This document shows positions 15,688 to 27,094 of a stretch of 64,000 bases of DNA, one piece after another. Position 1 is the first letter of the stretch; the number at the start of each line of letters is the position of its first letter. The DNA is from Pseudomonadota bacterium (GTDB lineage: Bacteria > Pseudomonadota > Gammaproteobacteria > Burkholderiales > Burkholderiaceae_B): positions 1-64,000 of the forward strand of contig JAEWEV010000008.1 in the NCBI GenBank assembly GCA_023389155.1, read 5' to 3'. The notes under the pieces are model-generated. The model worked only from the letters and a program-made list of their open reading frames with translations. It ran no database searches and was not told the origin of the DNA. The translations under genes and the position numbers were made by a program.

Positions 15688-17444
15688 ACGGTTAATTCCT
15701 CTTTGATAGGTGTGTCATTAGGCTCTTGTGGAGCGCAGGGCAGGGTGAAATGAAAGAGGGTGCCCCCTTCCGGATTCGCCTGTGCCCAAAGTCTGCCGTG
15801 GTGCGACTCGATGATGGTACGGCATATATTCAATCCCATTCCCAGTCCTTCCGATTTGGTGCTGAAAAAAGGCTCGAACAGCCGTTCCGGTTCCTTGATG
15901 CCGTGACCGCGGTCGGTCACGATAAATTCGACGAGCTGGTTCTGTTGCCGGATTTCGACCGTCAGCAGATCGTAATCAGAGTGGTTCATCGCCTCAAGGC
16001 CATTCTTGACAAGATTGAGCAGAACCTGTTCTATCAGGATCGGGTCGGCCAGTACGTGCGGGATGGAATCGGGAATCATGGCTTCTATTCGTATCTGCCG
16101 TTTGCGGGCATCGATTTCGGCGAAGTCCAGTGCGTGTTCAACAATCTGCTCTACAGGCACGCGCTGGCGGCGCGGCTCACTGCGCTTGACGAACTCGCGG
16201 ATACGGCTGACGATTTTGCCTGCGCGTTCGGCCTGGTTTGCCGCCTTTTCCAATGCCGAAAGCAGGGATTCATCGGTAGCACGACCCGATTTGAGCATGG
16301 CGACAGCCGCCATATTGTAGTTGGCGATGGCTGTGAGCGGCTGGTTCAGTTCATGCGCCAGCGAGGACGCCATTTCGCCCATCGTAGTCAGGCGGCTGGT
16401 CAGCTGGATTTTTTCCTGCTGATTACGGGACTCTTCTTCATGCTTGCGTCTTTCGGTAATGTCGCGAGCCACCTGGAGTCGAACGCGACGGCCATCGGTC
16501 CAGACCAGCATGCGGTGCTGAACTTCAAACCAGCTATTCACGCTGGGTGCATATTGTTCAATGGAATCTTCGGTGAAGCGGCCACGACGACCCGCGAGCA
16601 GTTCGGCGTGCCCCTGAGGCTGCGAGCCGAAAAGGCGACGGTAAGTACGATTGGCAAACAGGAGTTCGCGACCGTTGACGGTATCGGCTACTACCGAGAT
16701 GGCATCGTCCAGGCCTTCAAGCACGGTCATGAACCTTTCGTGAGCGGCGGCCAGTGCCTCGCGCACCCGTTTGGGCTCGGTAATGTCGGTCATAGACGTC
16801 ATCCAGCCGATCTGTTCGCCGTTCGGATCGCGCAATGCCGAGACATACATGCGAGAGGTAAAGCGCGAGCCGTCGCGACGCTGCGCCTCCACCTCCAGAC
16901 CGGTACTGGGCGTTTTCCCGGACATGAGAATGTCCAAGGTCCGCTGGTGCTCATCGTAACGCCCCGGTACCCAATACGGGAACGGCGTGCTTTTGCCCAG
17001 CAGGTCCGCTTCGTTCCAGCCCATCATTCGGCAGAAAGCCGGATTAACATAGGCGATGCGACCCTGCATGTCCAGCACGCGCATACCGGTAGACATGGAG
17101 TTTTCCATGGCACGACGAAAACTGGTTTCGGCCTGCAGGGCAGCCTCGGCATGTGAGCGATAACGCGTATAGCGCCACAACGCAAGGAGGCTGATAATGA
17201 TGATAAGGGAGAGAGCAATAACGAAGAAAAGCAGTCGTTGCTGACGGGTTTCCTCGTCCATGGTGATGAACATGACACTGTCGCTGTGCATTTGCTGCAG
17301 CCAGAAAAAACCCGCCATTACGAGCAGATACAGGACAAGTACAAAAACGGGAGTGATCCAGTACAGGCCACGTTTTTTGAATTTTGCGCTATCGTAGAAA
17401 GACGAGGTAAGCAAAGACTTGCTTGGTAATTCGGGCATGCTCAT
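15684..17444 (-). CDS. PAS-domain sensor histidine kinase, FixL/DctS-like
   Basis: This membrane-bound sensor has 586 residues. TM1 spans about 28-49 and TM2 about 71-91, leaving only some 20 periplasmic residues. Two PAS domains (about 105-225 and 235-335) follow. The dimerisation/phospho-acceptor domain has His364 in SSLAHELNQPL. The ATPase domain has the N box (NLVKNGLEAM, about 477-486), G1 (DRGHGI, 511-516), F box (FEPFFSTK) and G2 (GLGMGL). Sensing is probably cytoplasmic through PAS. The start is uncertain; 17444 (MSMPELPSK) is chosen over starts 8 and 21 codons upstream, none with a good Shine-Dalgarno. Confidence 0.88.
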   Translation of the reverse strand: MSMPELPSKSLLTSSFYDSAKFKKRGLYWITPVFVLVLYLLVMAGFFWLQQMHSDSVMFITMDEETRQQRLLFFVIALSLIIIISLLALWRYTRYRSHAEAALQAETSFRRAMENSMSTGMRVLDMQGRIAYVNPAFCRMMGWNEADLLGKSTPFPYWVPGRYDEHQRTLDILMSGKTPSTGLEVEAQRRDGSRFTSRMYVSALRDPNGEQIGWMTSMTDITEPKRVREALAAAHERFMTVLEGLDDAISVVADTVNGRELLFANRTYRRLFGSQPQGHAELLAGRRGRFTEDSIEQYAPSVNSWFEVQHRMLVWTDGRRVRLQVARDITERRKHEEESRNQQEKIQLTSRLTTMGEMASSLAHELNQPLTAIANYNMAAVAMLKSGRATDESLLSALEKAANQAERAGKIVSRIREFVKRSEPRRQRVPVEQIVEHALDFAEIDARKRQIRIEAMIPDSIPHVLADPILIEQVLLNLVKNGLEAMNHSDYDLLTVEIRQQNQLVEFIVTDRGHGIKEPERLFEPFFSTKSEGLGMGLNICRTIIESHHGRLWAQANPEGGTLFHFTLPCAPQEPNDTPIKEELTV

Positions 17445-17536
17445 GATCACAATTCTTAACCTGGACATTTTAAAGGAGTTGAATGCAAATTCACAGCAAC
17501 AGTACATAATTCAGGATTAAAAGCATGTTGCGCCGC

Positions 17537-17553
17537 AATGTAAATTTTACATT
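17537..17553. promoter_or_regulatory. Perfect palindrome between the sensor kinase and aceE
   Basis: AATGTAAA and TTTACATT form a perfect 8-bp inverted repeat around one T. It sits 33 bp upstream of the aceE -35 element and about 93 bp upstream of the kinase start. It has the form of a dimeric regulator operator. The cognate regulator is unknown; the neighbouring FixJ-type protein is one candidate, and a TyrR-type site would need a longer spacer. Confidence 0.55.
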
Positions 17554-17585
17554 ATGAAATTCAATATCATTATATAAAATTTTTC

Positions 17586-17614
17586 TTGTCAGAGTGCGAC
17601 GGCTCTTTTAGAAT
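17586..17614 (+). promoter_or_regulatory. Sigma-70-type promoter of aceE-aceF-lpdA
   Basis: TTGTCA (17586-17591) and TAGAAT (17609-17614) are separated by 17 bp. This predicts a start near 17621 and a leader of about 110 nt before the aceE ATG. The region just upstream is very AT-rich (TATATAAAATTTTT), which resembles an UP element. Confidence 0.65.
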
Positions 17615-17730
17615 AGGGAGCAGTCAGGAGTGCAAACCCGTTAACAGCTTGCCCGAGACACTGAAAATGGTATGGTTACACAAACACGGAAGTGCTGTGG
17701 CCAGCATATAAAATCGATATGGAGAACTCA

Positions 17731-20433
<2,703 letters not shown>

Positions 20434-20444
20434 GGCAGATCATC

Positions 20445-22217
20445 ATGAGCAATGTAATCGAAATCAAGGTTCCGGACATTGGCGATTTCAGTGAAGTTGA
20501 AGTCATTGAACTGCTGGTTGCGCCGGGCGATAGCATCAAGGAAGAGCAGAGTCTGATCACTGTAGAGTCTGACAAGGCTTCCATGGAAATTCCTTCATCA
20601 GCTGCGGGCGTTGTAAAGGATATTGCCGTCAAGGTTGGGGACAAGGTCGCAGAGGGCAAGGTCATCCTGACGCTGGAAGCGGAGGGCGATGAAGGGAGTT
20701 CCGACGCTGGTGCTTCTGCCAAGTCTGAAAGCGCCGACCAGAAAGCCGATGCCCAGGATTCCGCGGATGAACCTCAGGAAAGAACGCCAGGTGCCGATGA
20801 TCCGGCTCAGCCGGCAGGTAAAAACGAGTCTGCTGAAGATTCGCCTTCCGGCAATGGCGGCGGTTCTATCGACGTCACCGTGCCCGACATCGGGGATTTC
20901 AGCGAAGTTGAAGTCATCGAGTTGCTGGTGTCGCCTGGCGATACAGTCACCGAGGAGCAAAGTCTAATCACGGTTGAGTCTGACAAGGCTTCCATGGAAA
21001 TACCATCGTCTGATAATGGCGAAGTGGAAGCCGTGCTGGTCAAGGTGGGTGACAAGGTCAGCAAAGGCACGAGCATTGTCAAATTGAAGTCTGCAGGCAA
21101 GGGCGCCTCGTCGAAAGCGGCGGCCGCTCCTTCCGGCGGGCAGAAAGAAGAGAAGGCCGCGTCAGGAGATAGTCGCGACGACAAGGCCGAGCGCGAACCC
21201 GCTGCCAAGGCCCAGGCCCCGGCATCCTCGATTGGCAGCAGTCAGACTCGCGTCTCACCAACCGCGGCCTTTGGCTCCGCTGTTTCGAGTCGCACCCTGC
21301 CGCATGCGTCTCCTTCAGTACGCAAATTCGCTCGGGAACTCGGCGTTGATCTGACGCAGATTACCGGGTCAGGTAAAAAGCAACGTATTACGCAGGAAGA
21401 CGTACGCAAGTTCGTCAAGGCGGCGTTGTCTGTCGCAACCAGCACTTCGTCTACGACAACAGCCAGCCAGGTCGGTGGCAGCGGTCTGAGTGTGCTTGAC
21501 TGGCCGAATATTGATTTCAGTAAATTCGGCCCGGTAGAAAGCAAGCCTTTGTCGAGAATCAAGAAAATCTCCGGTGCAAATCTGCATCGCAACTGGGTCA
21601 TGATTCCCCATGTGACCAACAATGAGCAGGCAGATATTACCGACCTGGAAGCGTTCCGTGTATCCATGAACAAGGAATACGAAAAAGCCGGCGTCAAATT
21701 TACGATGCTGGCATTCCTGATCAAAGCCGTGGTATCGGCGTTGCAAAAGTTCCCGGAATTCAATGCGTCGCTCAGCGGTGATAATCTGGTACTCAAACAG
21801 TACTACCACATTGGATTTGCTGCTGATACGCCAAATGGACTGGTCGTTCCCGTGATCCGTGATGCCGATAAAAAGGCAGTCAGTGAGATTGCCAAGGAAA
21901 TGTCAGAACTGGCAAAACTGGCGCGCGATGGCAAACTGTCACCTGCACAGATGCAGGGAGGATGCTTCTCCATTAGTTCGCTTGGAGGCATTGGTGGCAC
22001 TAGCTTTACACCGATTATCAATGCGCCAGAGGTGGCTATCCTGGGAGTATCCAGGTCGTCCATGCAGCCAGTATGGAACGGCAAGGAATTTGCGCCGCGT
22101 CTGATGCTGCCCATGTCTCTTTCCTACGACCATCGTGTGATCGACGGTGCCGCTGCAGCCCGCTTTAATGCGTATCTGGCCGCAGTTCTGGCGGATTTTC
22201 GCCGTGTCCTGATCTGA
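20445..22217 (+). CDS. aceF: Dihydrolipoyl acetyltransferase, pyruvate dehydrogenase E2
   Basis: This core subunit of the PDH complex has 590 residues. Two lipoyl domains (about 1-80 and 140-215) carry Lys44 and Lys181 in DKASM motifs. They are joined by Ala/Ser/Glu-rich flexible linkers. A peripheral-subunit-binding domain (about 283-325, SPSVRKFARELGVDL) tethers E1/E3. The catalytic domain (about 355-590) ends with His563 in DHRVIDGA. The two lipoyl domains are nearly identical even in DNA. It lies 12 bp before lpdA. Confidence 0.96.
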   Translation: MSNVIEIKVPDIGDFSEVEVIELLVAPGDSIKEEQSLITVESDKASMEIPSSAAGVVKDIAVKVGDKVAEGKVILTLEAEGDEGSSDAGASAKSESADQKADAQDSADEPQERTPGADDPAQPAGKNESAEDSPSGNGGGSIDVTVPDIGDFSEVEVIELLVSPGDTVTEEQSLITVESDKASMEIPSSDNGEVEAVLVKVGDKVSKGTSIVKLKSAGKGASSKAAAAPSGGQKEEKAASGDSRDDKAEREPAAKAQAPASSIGSSQTRVSPTAAFGSAVSSRTLPHASPSVRKFARELGVDLTQITGSGKKQRITQEDVRKFVKAALSVATSTSSTTTASQVGGSGLSVLDWPNIDFSKFGPVESKPLSRIKKISGANLHRNWVMIPHVTNNEQADITDLEAFRVSMNKEYEKAGVKFTMLAFLIKAVVSALQKFPEFNASLSGDNLVLKQYYHIGFAADTPNGLVVPVIRDADKKAVSEIAKEMSELAKLARDGKLSPAQMQGGCFSISSLGGIGGTSFTPIINAPEVAILGVSRSSMQPVWNGKEFAPRLMLPMSLSYDHRVIDGAAAARFNAYLAAVLADFRRVLI

Positions 22218-22229
22218 CGGGAGAAACAC

Positions 22230-24113
22230 ATGAGTCAAATTGAAATCAAGATACCCAATATCGGTGACTTCGATGCCGTCGAGGTAATTGAAGTGCTGGT
22301 GGCAGAGGGAGATACCGTCAAGGAAGAACAAAGTCTGATTACGGTTGAATCCGACAAAGCTTCCATGGAAATTCCTTCATCGGACGCAGGCAAGGTAGTG
22401 TCGCTGGCGGTCAAGGTCGGCGACAAGGTGTCTGAAGGAACGGTGATTCTGACCCTGGAAGCTTCGGGCGATGCGGCCTCCGGGGCCAAACCATCAGCCG
22501 ATGCCGACGGCGATAGTCCGGCCAGTAAAAAGGTGCCGACTGACAGCGATACAAAGGAAGTCGGTAAAAATCCGGATGAGAAAAAATCCGACAGCAGTAA
22601 GGATCGAGATCAGGCGAAAAATCAGGACGAAACCAGAGAGCGCTCCGGTGACGAACATGGCGGCGGTCAGGCCAAGTATTCGCCACCGGCTTCTGCACCC
22701 GCTGACGGATGTGACGTTCTGGTGCTGGGCGCCGGCCCTGGTGGCTATTCTGCTGCCTTCCGTGCGGCCGACCTTGGACTGAGCGTGGTGCTGGTCGAGC
22801 GCTATGCGACGCTGGGAGGCGTGTGTCTGAACGTCGGGTGCATTCCTTCAAAAGCGCTGCTGCACAATGTGGCCGTGCTGGAAGAGGCAAAGCATCTTTC
22901 CCAGAATGGCATTAGCTTTGCGGAACCGACCATTGACCTGGATAAATTGCGGGCAGCCAAAGACAAGGTTGTGTCCACGCTTACCGGTGGACTGACAGGC
23001 ATGGCAAAAGCCCGTAAGGTCAAGGTCATCCAGGGGGTTGGAACGTTCGCTGATGAACACCATCTGACCGTGAAAAAGGACGATGGTTCAAGTGAAACGG
23101 TTCCCTTCAAGCACGCCATTATCGCGGCCGGGAGTCAGTCGGTAAAACTGCCTTTCCTGCCGCAGGACGAGCGCATCGTTGATTCCACAGGAGCGCTGGA
23201 ACTGAAGGCTATACCGAAAAAAATGCTGATTATTGGCGGCGGCATCATCGGACTTGAAATGGGTACCGTCTATTCGGCGCTTGGCGCTCGTCTGGATGTG
23301 GTTGAAATGCTTGATGGCCTGATGCAGGGCGCAGACCGCGACCTCGTCAAAGTCTGGCAGAAAAAGAACGAAGGCCGGTTTGATCAGATTATGGTCAAAA
23401 CCAAGACCGTGTCGGCCGAGGCCAAACCGGATGGTATCTGGGTCAAGTTTGAAGGGGACGCAGCACCTGCTGAACCTCAGCGCTATGATCTGGTTCTGCA
23501 GGCAGTAGGCCGTTCGCCCAATGGCTCAAAGATAGGTGCCGATAAGGCTGGTGTGAACGTGACCGACCGCGGTTTCATCGAGGTGAATGAGCAGATGCGT
23601 ACCAACGTCAGTCACATCTTTGCCATCGGCGATATCGTCGGGCAACCCATGCTGGCGCACAAAGCGGTTCACGAGGCACATGTGGCAGCGGAAGTCATTG
23701 CCGGACACAAGAGTTATTTCGACGTTCGCGTCATCCCCTCTGTCGCCTATACCGATCCGGAAGTGGCATGGGCGGGTCTGACGGAAGAAGAGGCGAAAAA
23801 ACAGGGCATCAAATACGAGAAGGGCGTGTTCCCATGGGCCGCGTCCGGACGCGCGATCGCCAATGGCCGCTCAGAAGGCTTTACCAAGTTGCTGTTTGAT
23901 GCGGAAACGCATCGCATTATTGGCGGCAGTATTGTCGGCACGCATGCCGGGGACCTGATCTCCGAAGTTGCCCTGGCCGTGGAAATGGGTGCTGATAGCG
24001 TCGACATCGGTAAAACCATTCACCCGCACCCAACGCTGGGAGAGTCCGTGGGTATGGCTGCCGAAGTCGCTCATGGAACGTGTACCGATCTGCCGCCGGT
24101 CAAGCGCAAGTAG
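22230..24113 (+). CDS. lpdA: Dihydrolipoamide dehydrogenase (E3) with N-terminal lipoyl domain
   Basis: This FAD enzyme of 627 residues reoxidises dihydrolipoyl groups of AceF with NAD. Unlike ordinary E3 (about 470 residues) it starts with its own lipoyl domain (about 1-80, Lys43 in DKASM), then a charged Lys/Asp/Ser-rich linker to about residue 155. The FAD motif is VLGAGPGGYSAAF. The redox-active disulfide is Cys199/Cys204 in GGVCLNVGCIPSK. The NAD motif is IIGGGIIGLEMG, and the C-terminal HPHPTLGE holds the His-Glu base. This architecture is known in betaproteobacterial PDH operons. Confidence 0.96.
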   Translation: MSQIEIKIPNIGDFDAVEVIEVLVAEGDTVKEEQSLITVESDKASMEIPSSDAGKVVSLAVKVGDKVSEGTVILTLEASGDAASGAKPSADADGDSPASKKVPTDSDTKEVGKNPDEKKSDSSKDRDQAKNQDETRERSGDEHGGGQAKYSPPASAPADGCDVLVLGAGPGGYSAAFRAADLGLSVVLVERYATLGGVCLNVGCIPSKALLHNVAVLEEAKHLSQNGISFAEPTIDLDKLRAAKDKVVSTLTGGLTGMAKARKVKVIQGVGTFADEHHLTVKKDDGSSETVPFKHAIIAAGSQSVKLPFLPQDERIVDSTGALELKAIPKKMLIIGGGIIGLEMGTVYSALGARLDVVEMLDGLMQGADRDLVKVWQKKNEGRFDQIMVKTKTVSAEAKPDGIWVKFEGDAAPAEPQRYDLVLQAVGRSPNGSKIGADKAGVNVTDRGFIEVNEQMRTNVSHIFAIGDIVGQPMLAHKAVHEAHVAAEVIAGHKSYFDVRVIPSVAYTDPEVAWAGLTEEEAKKQGIKYEKGVFPWAASGRAIANGRSEGFTKLLFDAETHRIIGGSIVGTHAGDLISEVALAVEMGADSVDIGKTIHPHPTLGESVGMAAEVAHGTCTDLPPVKRK

Positions 24114-24166
24114 TTCGGTACAGCTTAACCGGACGACCGTTTAATCCGGTAACCCTGCTGCTCAAT

Positions 24167-24212
24167 AAAACACCCTTATTTTCGGTTTACGCTGAAAATA
24201 AGGGTGTTTTTT
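24167..24212 (+). terminator. Intrinsic terminator of the PDH operon
   Basis: Arms at 24167-24183 and 24194-24210 form a perfect 17-bp stem with a 10-nt loop. The right arm runs into TTTTTT. It lies 53 bp after lpdA and 45 bp before folC. The A-rich left arm means it may also terminate in the opposite direction. Confidence 0.9.
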
Positions 24213-24256
24213 ATTTTGATGACTTAAAATTCTCCTTTCGGGTATTTCATTTCATC

Positions 24257-25561
24257 ATGTCTGCAGCTCTTACAAGTACGCACTCGCTGGCCGACTGGCT
24301 GGTCTATCTTGAATCCCTGCATCCCAAAGCCATTGAACTTGGTCTTGATCGGGTTGCGATGGTGGCCAAACGCCTGCAGGCCACAGAAGGTGGTGGCATC
24401 AAAATCATTGTTGGCGGGACCAATGGCAAGGGTTCCACCTGCGCCATGCTTGAATCCATCTATCTTGCCGCCGGGTACAAAACCGGCATGTATACCTCTC
24501 CGCATCTGATTGATTTCAACGAACGCATCCGAATTCGCGGCGAGCTGGCCAGCGATGAGCAGATCGTGGCGCAGCTGGCACGAATCGAGGCCGCTCGTGG
24601 CGAGATCTCCCTGACGTATTTTGAATACACGACACTGGCTGCGCTCCTGTTGTTCAAAGAACACCACACCGATGTGGCTATTCTGGAAGTTGGGCTTGGT
24701 GGCCGTCTGGATGCGGTCAATATTGTGGATGCAGACTGCTCCATTCTGACCAGCGTCGATATCGATCATACGCAATGGCTTGGCGACACCAGGGAAAAGA
24801 TTGGCTGGGAAAAGGCGCATATTTTCCGCCAGGATCGCCCCGCGATTTGCAGCGACCCACAGCCGCCTGAATCGGTACTGACCTATGCACGCGAGATTGG
24901 TGCTGATCTGTGGTTGTTCGGTCGGGATTTCAATTATTCTGCAGACAAGCAGCAATGGGCCTTCGCAGGTCGCAATCAGCGCCGAAATGCCATGGCTTAT
25001 CCGGCATTGCGTGGGGCAAACCAGTTGCTCAATGCGTCGGCGGCGCTTGCCGCCATCGAGTCACTCAGACACCGGCTGGCCGTCCCGCAACAGTCGGTCC
25101 GTCAGGGCCTGATCCAGGCAGCGTTGCCCGGCCGCTTCCAGATCATTCCCGGTCAGCCCACCGTTGTCGTGGATGTGGCTCACAATCCTCACGCAGCAGC
25201 GGTGCTTGCCCATAACCTTGACAGCATGGCGTTCTTCCCCTATACCCATGCGGTGGTAGGGATGGTTGATGACAAGGATTGTGATGAAGTCATCAAGAAA
25301 TTCGGTCGCAAGGTCGATCACTGGTATTGTGCAAATCTTGCCGGAGATCGTGCGCGCAGTGGCGAAGATATTGCAGCCAGAATACGCAATCTGGTTCCCC
25401 CGGACGCAGAAGGGTTACCAACCGTAACGGTTTTTGATTCTCCTGCGGCGGCCTTTGATTCTGCGCATTCAAAGGCCGCCGGCAATGATAGAATAGTCGT
25501 GTTTGGCTCGTTTTTAACCGTTGCCGCAGTATTACAGCATTTGGGGCGTCCAGCCGTCTGA
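24257..25561 (+). CDS. folC: Bifunctional dihydrofolate/folylpolyglutamate synthase
   Basis: This cytoplasmic ligase of 434 residues adds glutamate to dihydropteroate and to tetrahydrofolates. The Mur-ligase-type P-loop GGTNGKGSTCAMLESI is near residue 55. SPHLIDFNERIRI, LEVGLGGRLDAVNIVD and the ATP-binding VDVAHNPHAA follow. The ATG at 24257 is chosen because the ORF upstream runs through the PDH terminator. The N-terminus (TSTHSLADWLVYLESLHPKAIELGLDR) matches FolC. It begins the folC-dedD-cvpA-purF cluster; accD, often next to it elsewhere, is absent. Confidence 0.95.
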   Translation: MSAALTSTHSLADWLVYLESLHPKAIELGLDRVAMVAKRLQATEGGGIKIIVGGTNGKGSTCAMLESIYLAAGYKTGMYTSPHLIDFNERIRIRGELASDEQIVAQLARIEAARGEISLTYFEYTTLAALLLFKEHHTDVAILEVGLGGRLDAVNIVDADCSILTSVDIDHTQWLGDTREKIGWEKAHIFRQDRPAICSDPQPPESVLTYAREIGADLWLFGRDFNYSADKQQWAFAGRNQRRNAMAYPALRGANQLLNASAALAAIESLRHRLAVPQQSVRQGLIQAALPGRFQIIPGQPTVVVDVAHNPHAAAVLAHNLDSMAFFPYTHAVVGMVDDKDCDEVIKKFGRKVDHWYCANLAGDRARSGEDIAARIRNLVPPDAEGLPTVTVFDSPAAAFDSAHSKAAGNDRIVVFGSFLTVAAVLQHLGRPAV

Positions 25562-25593
25562 AGCTTGTCTTTATAATCAGTCAGGAATAAGTT

Positions 25594-26547
25594 ATGGGTT
25601 TATTCAATTCTCAAGATAATAATCGGCCAGGACAGCGTCGTACCCAGTCCGACCGGGATCAGGCAAACGACTTGCGGGTCAAGGCAAGAAACCGCCTGAT
25701 TGGGGCGATCATTCTGGTTCTGGCTGCTATTATCATCGTGCCAATGGTCCTTGATACGGGAAACCAGGATACAGCACCTGCACCAGCCCAGAAACCGCCA
25801 CTCGTCTCCGGAGGGGGCAGTGAAAACGGCTCTCTGTCCGTTACGACGACACCGGGCGTAGAATCCAGTGGACCAAGTTCAACTTCGCAATCGGCCAATA
25901 CCGATGGCAGCATGCCACAAACGCCTTCTGTCACTGATTCTGTGGCATCCGGCACGGCGCAGCAGCCGGACACACCGCAAGTCGAGCCAGGCGCCGAAAA
26001 CCCTGAACAGGCTGATACACCTGAAGCTCCCGACCCCAATCAATCTATTGCATCCGGTACGGCTAATCTTCCAGAGACACCCGAAGCCCAGGCTGAACGG
26101 GAAAAACGTGACGCGGCAGCTGCAGCCAAAGCCCAGGCAGACGCCAAACTGGCCGCTGAACGGAAGAAAGCCGCCGCTGCCAAAGCTGCAGAGCAGAAAA
26201 AACAGGGTGGCATCAAAGACAGCAATCGTACTGACGATGGCGCCCGTGCGCTTGCCATTCTCGAAGGCCGCGATCCTCCTGCTGTCGAAAAAAGCAAGCC
26301 CAGAGTCACTTCGGGCGATTACTCCTTGCAGATTGCATCTTACGGATCTTCCGAAGACGCGCAAAGCCGTCGCAGTAAGCTGGCATCCGAAGGCGTGTCG
26401 AATGTCTACGTTCAGAATTCGGTCGTAAATGGCAAGCAGATTTACCGCCTGCGTGTGGGACCGTTCAAGTCACGTGAGGCAGCACAGGCAGCGCAGACAC
26501 GTTTGCGCTCACTGGGTTACGACAACGGCTTCATTTCATCGAATTGA
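25594..26547 (+). CDS. dedD: SPOR-domain cell-division protein, DedD-like
   Basis: This bitopic inner-membrane protein has 317 residues. A short basic cytoplasmic N-terminus precedes one transmembrane helix (about 36-53, LIGAIILVLAAIIIVPMVL). A long low-complexity periplasmic linker rich in Pro, Ser, Thr and Ala (about 55-205) includes an Ala/Lys/Glu stretch. The C-terminal SPOR domain (about 240-317; YSLQIASYGS, YRLRVGPFKSREAA) binds denuded peptidoglycan at the septum. Position between folC and cvpA matches E. coli dedD. The linker is compositionally biased, so only the ends are conserved. Confidence 0.88.
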   Translation: MGLFNSQDNNRPGQRRTQSDRDQANDLRVKARNRLIGAIILVLAAIIIVPMVLDTGNQDTAPAPAQKPPLVSGGGSENGSLSVTTTPGVESSGPSSTSQSANTDGSMPQTPSVTDSVASGTAQQPDTPQVEPGAENPEQADTPEAPDPNQSIASGTANLPETPEAQAEREKRDAAAAAKAQADAKLAAERKKAAAAKAAEQKKQGGIKDSNRTDDGARALAILEGRDPPAVEKSKPRVTSGDYSLQIASYGSSEDAQSRRSKLASEGVSNVYVQNSVVNGKQIYRLRVGPFKSREAAQAAQTRLRSLGYDNGFISSN

Positions 26548-26559
26548 TCTCCATGTGCC

Positions 26560-27048
26560 GTGACCGAATTTGATTACACCTGCCTCGGGATTATTCTCAT
26601 CTCGGGGCTGCTTGGTTTAATGAGGGGGTTTCTCAAGGAAGCCTTCTCATTAATCGCTTATGCTGCAGCATTTATCGGTGCTATCTGGTGGGGCCCGGTC
26701 GTGTATCCCTGGATAATGCAGTACATCAATAACGCGCTGATCAGTATGGGGATTGGCTACGCGGCCGTATTTATTGCCATTTTGCTGGTGGTCGGCCTGG
26801 TCAATGTCACGCTGGCAACACTTATTGATGCTACTGGCCTGGGACCGGCAGACCAGGGCCTGGGGATATTGTTTGGTATCGCACGAGGTGTCATGATTAT
26901 TCTGATCCTCGTCGTACTGGCCGGGTACACCCCTTTTCCGCAAGAGCCCTGGTGGGTGAATGCAAAATTTTCACCGATGGCGGTCATGGCTGTGCAGGAA
27001 ATCAAAATGCGCCTGCCGGACAGTATCGGATCATTTTTACCTTATTAG
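26560..27048 (+). CDS. cvpA: CvpA family membrane protein
   Basis: This inner-membrane protein has 162 residues and four hydrophobic segments. The family N-terminal motif is IILISGLLGLMRGFLKEAFSLI. It starts with GTG at 26560; the ATG at 26553 is out of frame. The family is named for colicin V production and linked to envelope tolerance, but its biochemical role is not settled. It sits 12 bp after dedD and 46 bp before purF, the conserved arrangement. Confidence 0.87.
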   Translation: MTEFDYTCLGIILISGLLGLMRGFLKEAFSLIAYAAAFIGAIWWGPVVYPWIMQYINNALISMGIGYAAVFIAILLVVGLVNVTLATLIDATGLGPADQGLGILFGIARGVMIILILVVLAGYTPFPQEPWWVNAKFSPMAVMAVQEIKMRLPDSIGSFLPY

Positions 27049-27094
27049 TTCACCCTCTCGTTTTTACTCTCGTCATTTTCAGGATAGGCTTTTT

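Noticed and set aside
15726..17156. Long plus-strand ORF (476 codons) opposite the sensor kinase
   Set aside because: It is antisense to a gene with clear kinase domains, has no recognisable domain, and arises from codon bias of the opposite strand.
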